Positions 1 to 8,698 of a stretch of 10,264 bases of DNA are shown piece by piece. The translations under genes and the position numbers were made by a program. The number at the start of each line of letters is the position of its first letter. The first letter of the stretch is position 1. Origin of the DNA: Cerioporus squamosus (Eukaryota > Basidiomycota > Agaricomycetes > Polyporales > Polyporaceae); contig JABYQS010000981.1 of the NCBI GenBank assembly GCA_022592435.1, forward strand, positions 1 through 10,264, written 5' to 3'. Under the pieces are notes generated by a model, which saw nothing but the letters and a program-made list of their open reading frames with translations, had not been told where the DNA came from and did not search any database.

Positions 1-566
1 GATATCTGTGCTTCAGGAGTAGGCTCGCTTGCCAGCCTGTAGTTCCTCGTCCCTCAGAATACAGGCTGGTACGTCTTCGCAGGGGGGGTGGCAGTGAGGG
101 TACCGTGGGAAATCTTCTCTCGCTCTCAGTCCCCTCGCCACTTGGGACTCCAGGCTCAGCCAGAAATTACGCCGTGTGGGTAGATACACGACCCGGGGAC
201 CGTGGTCTCAGGGAACTTTGTCCCACGATCTCGGCAGCTTGGAGGACGAGAGAATGAGTTTTACGCAAGTGCTAGCGCCCGAGCTTCGAACTCCGATCGT
301 TCCCACCAGCCAAACTTCGCACTCAGAAGTTCTCACGGGGGGTATCTGCGCCCCCCCCCTCAGAGCTACAAGCCTACTTCAGGAGGAGAATGCGCAGGCT
401 CATGGTCGTCCGGAGTCGAGACCACCAAGATTCCAACATACATACGCGAATTGCCCAGGAATAAGATTTGCCATGTTCTACCAGAATGCTGACCTATGAT
501 GCAAGCGATGGAGTAAGTAACTTAAGTCAGTGCCACTAGTAGTGGCGAACTGACAACTAAGCAGGT
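1..566. other. Intergenic, no recognisable gene
   Basis: I recognise no conserved protein, tRNA or rRNA on either strand. Short open frames of about 100 codons exist but show no family motif and no convincing splice-linked extension. The right part must hold the 3' untranslated region of the minus-strand folate gene that ends at 567, including a small hairpin at 526-554. Confidence 0.5.
526..554. repeat. Small imperfect inverted repeat (hairpin) after the folate gene
   Basis: GCCAC (532-536) and GTGGC (542-546) face each other across a TAGTA loop. An outer GTCAG (526-530) pairs with CTGAC (550-554), leaving an asymmetric internal bulge of T against GAA. It lies 13 bases beyond the stop codon of the minus-strand folate gene, so it would be in its 3' UTR. 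A role in 3'-end formation is only a guess; a hairpin this size can occur by chance. Confidence 0.3.
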
Positions 567-3389
567 TCACAGCTTGCTCCCGACTGTGTCATGACCACAG
601 TGCCGAGCTGACCTCACAACGTCTCCGAGATGCAAGACATCATGCACCCGCACCACGGTCGCACCCTGCTGCACCGCACAGCTCACCGCAGCCGCCGTTG
701 CCCAATCGCGCTCGTCTGGCCTCGTTTCCCGTCCCTCATAACTGCCCGCTCCTGTCTCGTCTCCACCATCCGGCTGCCGCAGTACTGCGCCAAGGAACGA
801 CTTCCGCGACGCCCCAATGAGCAGCGGTACCCAGCCAGAGGATTCCGTTTCGGCCTCGATGCAGGCGCGCCAGCGACGTCCCGCAGTCGAGGAGAGTAAT
901 CGGCGGACGACGCTTGAACATTCGCGTAGCACACCTCCAAGTTGCCTCGAGCGTCTTGCTGAACCCAAGACCCGGGTCGGCGATAACGAGCCAGCGCCGG
1001 ATCCCTCCAGGGCCCTTGACCGCCCTCTCGACCTTCGCGCCGAGCTCGACCCGCACGCCCTCAGCACCGCACCCGCCGCCCCGCGCTCGTCATTCGGCTA
1101 CGCGTACTGGCTGTAATCCTTGTTCTCCGCCGCGGGCCCGCGCGAGTAGTCATGAGCACGACAGGCACGGCGAGGTCGCGCGTGACCTGGCGCATCTTCG
1201 CGAAGTGCACCTCCGACTTCTCGTTCGGGGGCCAATCTGGGCCGCTGAACGCACAGACGTCGTTGATGCAGTTCGCGCCCGCGTGCACGCTCTCCTCGGC
1301 GACCTCCCAGCGGAAGGTGTCCACGCTGATGAGCGTCGTCGCCGTGCGCGCCAGGAGGGAGCGACGGCTGGACGGGGACGGGGTCGAAAGCTGCCCTTCT
1401 TCGCGGATGGCTTGGACGACGGGGACGACGCGAGTGAACTCTTCTTCGGGAGAGACGAAGGCTGCGCCGGGACGTGTGGAGTAGCCCCCGATGTCGATGA
1501 TGCTGGCGCCGTTGCCCACGGCGGAGGTCGCATATCTCAGGGCATCGGGAAGGGAGTAGTGAGCGGAGCCGTCGGAGAAGGAGTCGGGCGTCGCATTCAG
1601 CGTTGCCATGATGTATGTCCGGTGTGAAGGTTGCTTTCCCTTGGACGGGTGTGAGGTGGCGAGGTATGTCCAGTAGGTAGTGGTGGGCGGGACTCGCGGG
1701 ATCTTCGACACCCAGGGCGACTGAGTCCCTGTATGTTGCATGGGGTACCGAGGGAAGGGGATGACCTTGTACATGGCGGGTTCGTCCGTCGGTTGTTGCA
1801 CAAGAACAGACAGCAGACTCTCCACGGTCTTCTCAACTGAGGGGACCACGTAATCGGGGATCATGCTGGGTATATCAGATCAGTACTGAACAAGACCCAC
1901 AGCAAGAGAGCACGTACTCGGCTAATGGCCTTAAGACGAACTCCCTCTCCGTCAGACGAGGATGCGGGATTACCAGCTCTCCTTTCAGGTTATCCAACCT
2001 GTTGCGCATGGCTTGCGGCCGCGTGTCCATGACAATCGAGTCGTACGCTACTATGTCAAGATCGACCATGCGGGGCCCATTGCGGAACGTCTCCGTCCGC
2101 CCGACGGCGGTCTCGATCTTCTTCAAGAAATCTAGCAGCGCACGAGGCTCCAAGTCCGTCTCGACCTGTGCTCAAAATGGTGGTATCAGTGTGAAGGGAA
2201 AAAAGAAGCGGACCGACCATACAGGCACAGTTGATGACTTGGGCTGGTTCTCGACGTACATCGGCGCCGTCTCGTACATGAAGCTTGTGTCCACGACGAC
2301 CACTCTGGGAGGCCCCGTCCACTCGTCTAGGTTTGCACTGGGCGCCTCTAGAAGGCGGAGGGCACACTCGATGTTCGAGAAGCGATCGCCCATGTTCGCG
2401 CCGATGGCGATGGCAGCGATATGCGGGAGCGACTTCGAGGAGGAAGATGAAGGAGCTGCATCTGAGCTGGTGGATATCTGCGAGGAGGTCGATGAGGCAG
2501 CCGGGAAGGAAGAACTGGCGAGGGTAGAAGAACTGGCGGAAGCGGTCGTTGAAGAAGGGGAGGTGAAGTCGTTGAGCCTTCGCGTTACTTCCACTTCTGC
2601 TGACTCCGCGCCCAGGATCGCGCTCGGCTTTGATATCCGTACGATCGATTTTGCGGTCTCGTCCTTGAGGAAAGCGAGCACGGTGTGTGCGACCTCTGAC
2701 GCCAGGGCCTCGACCGTCAAATACTGCGAGTCCTCCACGAACTGAGGACCCTGTCAGATACTCTTCATCAAGCAAGCAAGACGCGCACGCACGTCGAATA
2801 TCCGTTGCTCCAAAGTGCGGAAGTCCAGCGGGGTGCCGCCTCGCGAGAATCCCCTGGTTATCGAGACGTTTACCCTAACCCGCTGCTTGCGCTTCCGTTC
2901 GTGCGGATGAATGCCAATGATCGCATGGCCGACGATGTCCTTGAAGAAGAATGTCTCCTCCTCGGGCTGTACTTGAGACTTGAGCTTCGTGATCTCGAGA
3001 CCATACACAGCGCCATAGAGCAGAGTCTTGGTCCTCGAGGACCTGACGGTGAACGAGCGGATGTCGGGGTACTGAGCAGCGTAGACAGCGCAGACGCGGT
3101 CTACAAAGGCCTCCAGGGTCGGAAAAGTCTCGGCCGCCACGATCGCTCCCATGCCTGACGCAAGGGTGGAGTAGTTGACGGAATATGCGAGGTCGTCGGT
3201 GGCGGCAGCATTGTTGACGTCGTGGGCGAAGCTGAAGGAGAGCACAACTGCCTGAGCTTGCGGCGCGTTCGAGGGCCAGCGCGAGCCGTCGGAGAAGGAG
3301 ACGGTGAGCGCGAGATCGTTCACCCGGATGAAGTCGCGGGTTGGCTCGCCCGCTGCGGCTTTCTTCTCGCTGTTCTCTGCGATTAGCAT
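567..3389 (-). pseudogene. FOL1: Trifunctional folate synthesis gene FOL1 (DHNA aldolase-HPPK-DHPS), reading frame broken
   Basis: Makes the dihydropteroate precursor of folate: dihydroneopterin aldolase, then HMDHP pyrophosphokinase, then dihydropteroate synthase. The exon model is 2793-3389, 2218-2741, 1918-2165 and 567-1865, with introns of 51, 52 and 52 bp (donors GTGCGT, GTCGGT, GTACGT). Residues 19-135 and 147-258 are two FolB domains (GIHPHERKRKQRV opens the second). A linker at 260-303 is about half serine. HPPK follows (IAIGANMGDR; GPRMVDLDIVAYD). DHPS has both family signatures, MATLNATPDSFSDG near 1570-1609 and GASIIDIGGYSTRP near 1469-1510. Apparent lesions: one base missing near 2237; an offset at 1145-1150; TAG at 1098-1100; one base missing near 1080, 944 and 826. 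Homologous sequence resumes after each, down to TGA at 567. The gene is normally essential in fungi, so assembly error, or a decayed copy with an intact one elsewhere, are both possible. Start ATG 3387-3389 precedes the first FolB domain directly. Confidence 0.85.
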
Positions 3390-3988
3390 CGTACACGGCT
3401 TCTGAACAGTGACACCTTACCTCATGGTGGTGAGTGGAAGCGAAAGGCTGAGAGTTTGAAACTTCGAGCTTGTACTACCTGCGCTTTCCTTCTTTGGAAC
3501 TTGCGCGGACGACTGCGCACGATGCCCCGCGATCAGGCACCGTCGTTCAGTATATGAACCGAGGCCGTACGCGGCGGTGTCTGGCTGTGGACAGAGGTCG
3601 TGGATGGACGTATATGCGCCAATATGACTGTCAGCTGGGAGACAAAGCCTGTGCGGAAAAGCACTCTGATAATCGCTTTATGCGCGGCGTGACTGCTATA
3701 GCTCCCGGTAATCAGTTACGCTTGGTGGACTGAGTGTGCGCACATACACCTCACTGTGCTGGGAGGTGGTTATCCACAGGTGGCCGGTGGTTGTGTGCAA
3801 GAAAAAGGCATGCGATGGTTAGCTTCAAGCTCTGACTGCGCCTCTCCGCCATCTGCCGCCCCATCACCATATCTGGGAATGTGCGCTCGGCGCGGGAGAC
3901 TGTCGGGCGCTTCAGTAGTAGTAGCACCTGGTCCTCCTCTACCTTCAGCACGTATCATCTCCTGACTCGTTTCTCTCTCGATATCGGA
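3390..3988. promoter_or_regulatory. Divergent promoter region between FOL1 and EMC2
   Basis: The 599 bases between the two start codons must hold the promoters and 5' UTRs of both divergent genes. I see no TATA box at a good distance from either ATG. A CCAAT pentamer sits at 3619-3623 on the plus strand, about 365 bases before the EMC2 start. Open frames here carry no recognisable motif. That expression is shared is inferred from layout only. Confidence 0.5.
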
Positions 3989-5148
3989 ATGGAGTTCACG
4001 TTCTCCTTACAAAAGCTCGCTGCTTACCAGCCCCGCCAAAGTCAGAAGTCAAAGGCGACTTACGAAGCCGGCTTGGCCTTGCTAGAACGCGGGGGATACG
4101 CGAGCAAAGGCGAAGAGGGTATGTTCACCCGCATACGTCCATGAACCACTGACCGAGAACAATGTTTGGATACACGAAGGCTGGGACACCATCGAGAAGC
4201 TCGCGTTGGCTGCGCTGGACCAAGGGAACCTGGAGGTTGCTGACGTGCGTGTCACCACTTTCCCCCGACCGCGCCTGCTCCCCCTCTCATGCCCGAAGCA
4301 AGTAGAGATGCATCCAAATTCTCGCGGACAAGTTTCCCGGCTCCCCGCGTGTTGACGTCCTGACCGGGATTCGGATGGAGGCCACGGAGTCCCCAGAAAC
4401 CGCCATCAACTACTACGACGAGCTGCTCGAGGCGGACCCCACGAACGCTGTACGTCCCGCTTTCCCTATCTTCCCCCAACCCCATCCTCACAGCAGCCCA
4501 CGCGGAACACGCAGGCCGTCTGGCGGCGCAAAGCCCACGTCCTCCGGCACAGCGGCAAAATCGAGCGCGCAGTCGAAGAGCTCTCCGCCATGCTCGACAC
4601 CTTCTACTCCGAGATCGACGGCTGGCTCGAGCTCGCGGACATCTACGCGTCCTGCCAGCAGCACACCTACGCGTTACAGGCGCTCTCGCACGCGCTCCTC
4701 CTCTCGCCGCAGAACCCGGCGTACTTCCTGCAGTACGCGGAGACGGCGTACCTCGCGGAGGACGTACCGCTCGCGCTCAAGACGTTCCTGCAGACCGTGG
4801 ACATGACCGACGATGACGACGGGGACCTGGCGCCTAGCGACTCGATACCGACCGGTATCACGTTGAGGGCGTGGTTTGGGGTGAAGCTGGTACGTACCTG
4901 CTCATTCCTGTATGGTGCGCTCGGTCTGATAGGCGTCGCGTTGCCAGTGCACGCGGAAGCTCCTCACAGAGCCCCGCTCGGCATCCCACTCTGTTTCACA
5001 GACAGCTGCACCGAATACGACAAATGTGTCCTTGCTCGACGACCTGTCGACGGAGAGACTACGAACCGCCTATCTCAATTTGAAGAACGAGTCTCCTCCG
5101 GCAGGAGAGGCCGATCTCATTGCTGCTTTAGCTACCCTTGTCAAGTAG
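3989..5148 (+). CDS. EMC2: ER membrane protein complex subunit 2 (EMC2, TPR protein)
   Basis: EMC2 is a cytosolic-side scaffold subunit of the ER membrane protein complex, which inserts transmembrane segments and tail-anchored proteins into the ER. Five exons (3989-4118, 4180-4244, 4306-4449, 4515-4889, 4948-5148) join without any frame problem into 304 residues, close to the family's usual length. Introns are 61, 61, 65 and 58 bp with donors GTATGT, GTGCGT, GTACGT and GTACGT. The family core is clear: FPGSPRVDVLTGIRMEATES (about 76-95), YYDELLEADPTNA (about 101-113), then TPR helices from about 114 to 215, including DGWLELADIYASC and ALQALSHALLLSPQN. A short acidic stretch (DDDDGD) and AWFGVKL follow, then a less conserved tail. 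No signal peptide or membrane segment is seen, as expected for this subunit. It runs divergently from FOL1 and towards RPS30. The last exon is defined by frame and splice sites rather than strong similarity. Confidence 0.92.
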
Positions 5149-5721
5149 ATGTTGCTGTTCTTGCCAGTATAGAGGCTATATACCCGATGGAAGGAGATGT
5201 ACTTGGGCGCTTGGTGAATTCAGCAAGTTCTGTACCCAGCTTGCTGCGCAACGTAGGGGAATTATGTAGCGCATCGACCGAGAGCTCTGATCATTCCGTG
5301 GATGCCAGGACACTGGTGTGCAGTATACACAATGCGCATTAGCAGGGCTTTGGCTGTGGAGTCTAATCGAGCGACACAACCTGAGGAATGCGTGATCGTC
5401 CTCTCCAATCCTTCACTATCGCAATTGCAGACATTCAGCTATTCGATACACACATCATTACGGGTGCAAACACAGACGACGATTCAGACGACATGGCCGG
5501 ATGCAGGCTTTGATCAGACCCGGATGCCCGAAATCATAATCATATACGGAGGGGCATATGCGTGCGGATAGAGTAACATGATAGCAGGATGCGAATGATA
5601 CAGACGATGCAACTCCAGATCGATAGCGCGCCATGGTCGCCGCAGCGACGTCGTCGGGGGGCTCGAGGCCTGCGCGGGTACGCCTGATGCGTCCTAATGT
5701 GTCCCCGGGGCCCTACAGCTT
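5149..5721. other. Convergent intergenic region between EMC2 and RPS30
   Basis: These 573 bases lie between two stop codons facing each other, so they should hold both 3' UTRs. I found no conserved protein, tRNA or repeat. Open frames of up to about 90 codons on the plus strand have no family motif. Confidence 0.5.
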
Positions 5722-6299
5722 TTACTTCTCGGGGTTGGGGTTCCTGAGAGAAGAAGACGGGATCAGTATGAGTATGGCAGAGCGTGAGAAGGGGGATGGA
5801 GGAGGGGAGGGGAGTCAGATAGGAGCGAAAGACAAGATGAATGTTTTTCAACATAAGATGTTCAGTGTGAACTATGCAAGTATTCGGTATCATCTCGAGG
5901 AGAGGCAAGCAAGACTCCATGCGGGCTAGCGAGAGTGCTGCGTCGCAGGCATGCCGAGCGGTAAAGGGGCCTAGAAAATCGAACACTCACATTCTCCGCT
6001 TGCCGCCAGGGAGAGTCGTAACGTTAACGAAGCTGCAGAGACCATCAGCACTTCTTTCCTCCTCACTCAAGGATACATAGCTACGCACCGGCGGTTGTAG
6101 AGCATCCGCTTCTTAGCACGGCCCTTGGGAGTCTTCTTCTTCTCCTGCTTTTCGACCTTGGGGGTCTGAGACTTGACCTTGCCGGCACGGGCGAGAGAGC
6201 CGTGAACTAGAGAAAATCGCGCATTTCGCGAGCAGATCGCAGAGGCCGTCAGTACGAGATATGTGAGAGCAGGACGGAGGACGAGCAACCTTTTCCCAT
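5722..6299 (-). CDS. RPS30: 40S ribosomal protein S30 (eS30)
   Basis: eS30 is a small, very basic protein of the 40S subunit. Exons on the minus strand are 6290-6299 (10 nt, ATGGGAAAAG), 6089-6206, 5991-6032 and 5722-5743 (22 nt). Together they give 63 residues with the family hallmarks: [20 protein letters not shown] at the N-terminus, then [20 protein letters not shown], and KRRMNPNPEK at the end. The length equals that of typical fungal eS30, and there is no ubiquitin-like fusion as in animal FAU. Introns are 83, 56 and 247 bp, with donors GTTGCT, GTGCGT and GTGAGT. The first exon supplies only three codons plus one base, and the last only seven residues and the stop, so both are easy to miss. 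The oversized third intron hosts a C/D snoRNA. No frame damage is seen. Confidence 0.95.
5812..5896 (-). ncRNA. snR60: C/D-box snoRNA, snR60/U80 family, in RPS30 intron 3
   Basis: Guides 2'-O-methylation of large-subunit rRNA. On the minus strand, in order: GAG stem half (5896-5894), C box ATGATAC (5893-5887, 5 of 7 to RUGAUGA), D' box CTGA (5865-5862), C' box ATGTTGA (5854-5848, 6 of 7), D box CTGA (5818-5815) and CTC stem half (5814-5812). The D guide (5833-5819) pairs over 15 nt, with one U-G, to the conserved rRNA segment AUAGGGGCGAAAGAC. The D' guide (5877-5867) pairs over 11 nt to GUGAACUAUGC. These are the two segments targeted by yeast snR60 (Gm908, Am817; numbering from memory) and human U80. 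The snoRNA ends about 49 nt before a likely branch site, TACTGAT (A near 5763), the spacing common for intron-encoded C/D RNAs. It is presumably released from the spliced RPS30 intron. The C box is imperfect, but the double guide match is hard to explain by chance. Confidence 0.87.
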
Positions 6300-7273
6300 G
6301 TTTGCTTGCTGTGGGCTGGAGATGGACGCGGACGGTGAGTAAGGTCTGACTGGTCCTGTACAGCTCTATCACTCTTTTCGAACTCCGACCCAAAGCCACC
6401 GGGTTTCGCCGGCGTCTGGTCACTAGGCGCCTATTGCACTTCAGCAACGAACGGCGACTGGATCCGTATACTTGATCCTTTGTTTCTCTGCGTAAACGAT
6501 GTTGTGTGGTTATTCAATCGATCAAGAAAGAGCACCGAAACAATAAAGTCAGTCCCTACGGATACTAGTGTGTCTCCTGGTAGCCGAATCATGAGCCGCA
6601 GCTGGTGGATTCTGCTACAAGCGTCGACAATCTCGTTGCCTCCTGCTATCATTGTCGTGCGGGTCATTGACTTCGCTAGGACCGTAGATTGCAGGCTGCG
6701 CGGGGACGATGCGTGCACCCGCACAACCGCCCAAAGCCCAGGTTAATGTGACGTGAGTGCGACAAGTCCGTAATATTAGTAGTTTGCTAACTGGTGCAAC
6801 TAGTAGGCCACGACCAGGCCACTTGCCAGGACTCAGGAGCGACAGACCTTTACGTATTCTCAGGTTAGCTGCGCTTGTTTGTACATGAGTGTACTTGCCG
6901 AGACTCACATCTGATGTAGATGCCATCCTCTAGTACTATTCGCAGCCACATGATGCCAACCTTCCAGCTCGGGAACATACGACGAATAAGTCGCACGGAG
7001 GTACGCAGGAGATAGCAGATACTGCCACCTCGGCTATGTATAGCACTGACTCCGGTCGGTATTGATATGTGGTTAGAGAGCAGCCCGTTACGTCTCGTCC
7101 TCGCTGCGCTTGAGGCACAAGATCATATTCGCGTTTGAACGCACGGAGCGACTTGCGGGGCCGCTATATCGAACCCACATTCACTCCCGCACACAGAACC
7201 TATATATGCACTGTACATCGTGAACAGTACATCCACCACCCCCGAGCAACTCCCACTATCACCAAAAGCCACT
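6300..7273. other. Divergent intergenic region between RPS30 and the first reductase
   Basis: This holds the RPS30 promoter and 5' UTR (left, minus strand) and the reductase promoter (right, plus strand, TATA at 7201). A perfect 10-bp palindrome lies at 6424-6433. Open frames up to about 100 codons on either strand carry no recognisable motif. A good donor follows an ATG near 6926 on the minus strand, but the frame soon closes. I call no gene here. Confidence 0.5.
7201..7207 (+). promoter_or_regulatory. TATA box of the first aryl-alcohol dehydrogenase gene
   Basis: TATATAT lies 67 bases before the preferred ATG at 7274. A start of transcription about 30 bases downstream, near 7230, would leave a short 5' UTR. 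It would also put the in-frame ATG at 7220 upstream of the transcript, which supports starting at 7274. Confidence 0.5.
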
Positions 7274-8698
7274 ATGTCCAAGATCTGGTTCCCCGCACCT
7301 GACCCTCCCACCAAGCTCGGTCGTTACCGCCAACTCTCGCCGCTCGCCGGCGTGCACGTCTCTCCCATCTGCTTCGGTGCGATGAGCATCGGGGACAAGT
7401 GGGAGAGTTTCGGCATGGGGGCCATGAACAAGGAGTCCAGCTTCGCGCTCCTCGACGCCTTCCACGCCGCAGGCGGCAACTTCATTGATACCGCGAACAA
7501 TTACCAGGATGAGTCGTCCGAGGAATTCTTGGGAGAATGGATGAAGGCCCGCGGGATCCGCGACCAGATAGTCATCGCGACCAAGGTGAGAGGATCCGGC
7601 CCGGCGACGAGCCGAAGGGGGTTTGCTGACCACGGTTTCAGTATACGACGCCGTTCAAGCGAGCGGCGACGGACATCGCACAAAAGGTCCACTACACTGG
7701 CAACAACCTCAAGGCGATGCATATCTCCGTCGAGGCTTCGCTCAAGAAGCTGCGCACGGACTACATCGACATTCTGTATGTCCACTGGGTGAGTAATCCA
7801 TGTTCGCTGCTTCGTCCTCGGCACTGATCAAGTTCGCAGTGGGACTGGGACACGAGCGTCGAGGAGGTCATGAACGGCCTGCACCACCTCGTCGCGTCTG
7901 GCAAGGTGCTCTACCTGGTACGACAGATCGTCGTGTAGCTGAGTAAGAGACTCACCATCCTCGCAGGGCATCTCGGACACGCCTGCATGGATCGTGTCCA
8001 AGGCGAACCTATACGCACGCCTCATGGGAAAGACGCCCTTCGTCATCTACCAGGGCGCATGGAGCATCCTCCAGCGCGATTTTGAGCGGGACATCATTCC
8101 TATGGCGAGGGCTGAAGGTATCGTCTTGTACTCGTACGGCATCCGTACCGCACGATATTGACCGTCCATCCAGGATTGGCCCTTGCCCCATGGGGCGTCC
8201 TCGCCGGCGGGCGCATTCGGACTGACGAAGAAGAAGAGCGGCGAAGGCAGACGGGCGAGAACGGGCGCACGATCAGCCGACCAGACTGGGAGCGCACCGA
8301 GAACGAGAAGAAGCTGTGCAAGGCTCTCGAGGAGGTCGCGCAGCAGGTTGGCGCGAAGAGCATCCAGGCGGTCGCGATCGCGTACGTGATGCAGAAGACG
8401 CCGTACGTCTTCCCCATCGTCGGGTGCCGCAAGATTGAGCAGCTGCAGGCGAACCTCGAGGCGCTCGACGTGTCGCTGTCCCCCGAGCAGATCAAGTACC
8501 TGGAGGGAATCTTGCCGTTCGATCCTGGGTTCCCGCATGGGATAGTGGTGAGTGCTAGTGCTGCTAAGGTTCGGGGGTTGAGAGACAAGCTCATGCGCGT
8601 TTGCGTTCTAGGGGGATGGTTCGGAGTACATCCGCATGGCGCAGTCGGCCGGCAAGTTTGACAAGTGGCCTCGTGCGCAGGCGATCCGGCCATCCTGA
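7274..8698 (+). CDS. Aldo-keto reductase, NADP-dependent aryl-alcohol dehydrogenase (AAD) type
   Basis: Probably interconverts aryl alcohols and aryl aldehydes with NADP(H) in the cytosol, as AAD enzymes of wood-rot fungi do; the substrate is not visible from sequence. Six exons (7274-7585, 7642-7788, 7840-7917, 7967-8117, 8174-8547, 8612-8698) join cleanly into 382 residues, the usual AAD length. Introns are 56, 51, 49, 56 and 64 bp. The aldo-keto reductase catalytic tetrad is present: Asp72 and Tyr77 in FIDTANNY, Lys104 in VIATK at the first exon junction, and His152 in ILYVHWWDWD. Downstream motifs are [53 protein letters not shown], and [20 protein letters not shown] in the cofactor region. 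The protein ends [13 protein letters not shown]. An in-frame ATG at 7220 would add 18 residues; I prefer 7274 because the paralogue at 9885 begins at the equivalent point. Members of this family also occur in secondary-metabolite clusters (NorB/StcV type), a possible alternative role. Confidence 0.93.

Noticed and set aside
1061..1627. Long plus-strand open frames opposite the DHPS exon, including one of 237 codons
   Set aside because: They are antisense shadows of the GC-rich DHPS coding strand, with low-complexity Arg/Ala/Gly composition and no family motif, while the minus strand shows both DHPS signatures.
2239..2264. An intron to explain the HPPK frame jump, using the GTACGT inside MYVENQP
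   Set aside because: The only AG at a suitable place would give an intron of about 22 nt and would delete conserved HPPK residues.
5971..5991. A 20-nt intron ending at the CTAG near 5971 as an alternative third intron of RPS30
   Set aside because: It is far too short for splicing, and the resulting tail bears no likeness to eS30. The acceptor at 5744 restores NPNPEK with correct length.
6207..6289. A second snoRNA in the 83-nt first intron of RPS30
   Set aside because: No RUGAUGA-like C box is present, and the only CTGA matches a plausible branch site.
6615..6926. Minus-strand frame starting MASTSD with a good GTGAGT donor at the sixth codon
   Set aside because: Splicing to the nearest good acceptor gives a stop within three codons, and the unspliced frame has no recognisable domain.
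7155..7190. GGGTTCGA on the minus strand, resembling a tRNA T-loop
   Set aside because: The flanking bases do not form a five-base T stem, and no anticodon or acceptor arm is found at the right distance.
7220..7273. Upstream in-frame ATG of the first reductase, adding 18 residues
   Set aside because: The paralogue at 9885 starts at the equivalent of 7274, the extra residues look like 5' UTR, and the TATA box at 7201 places transcription start after 7220.
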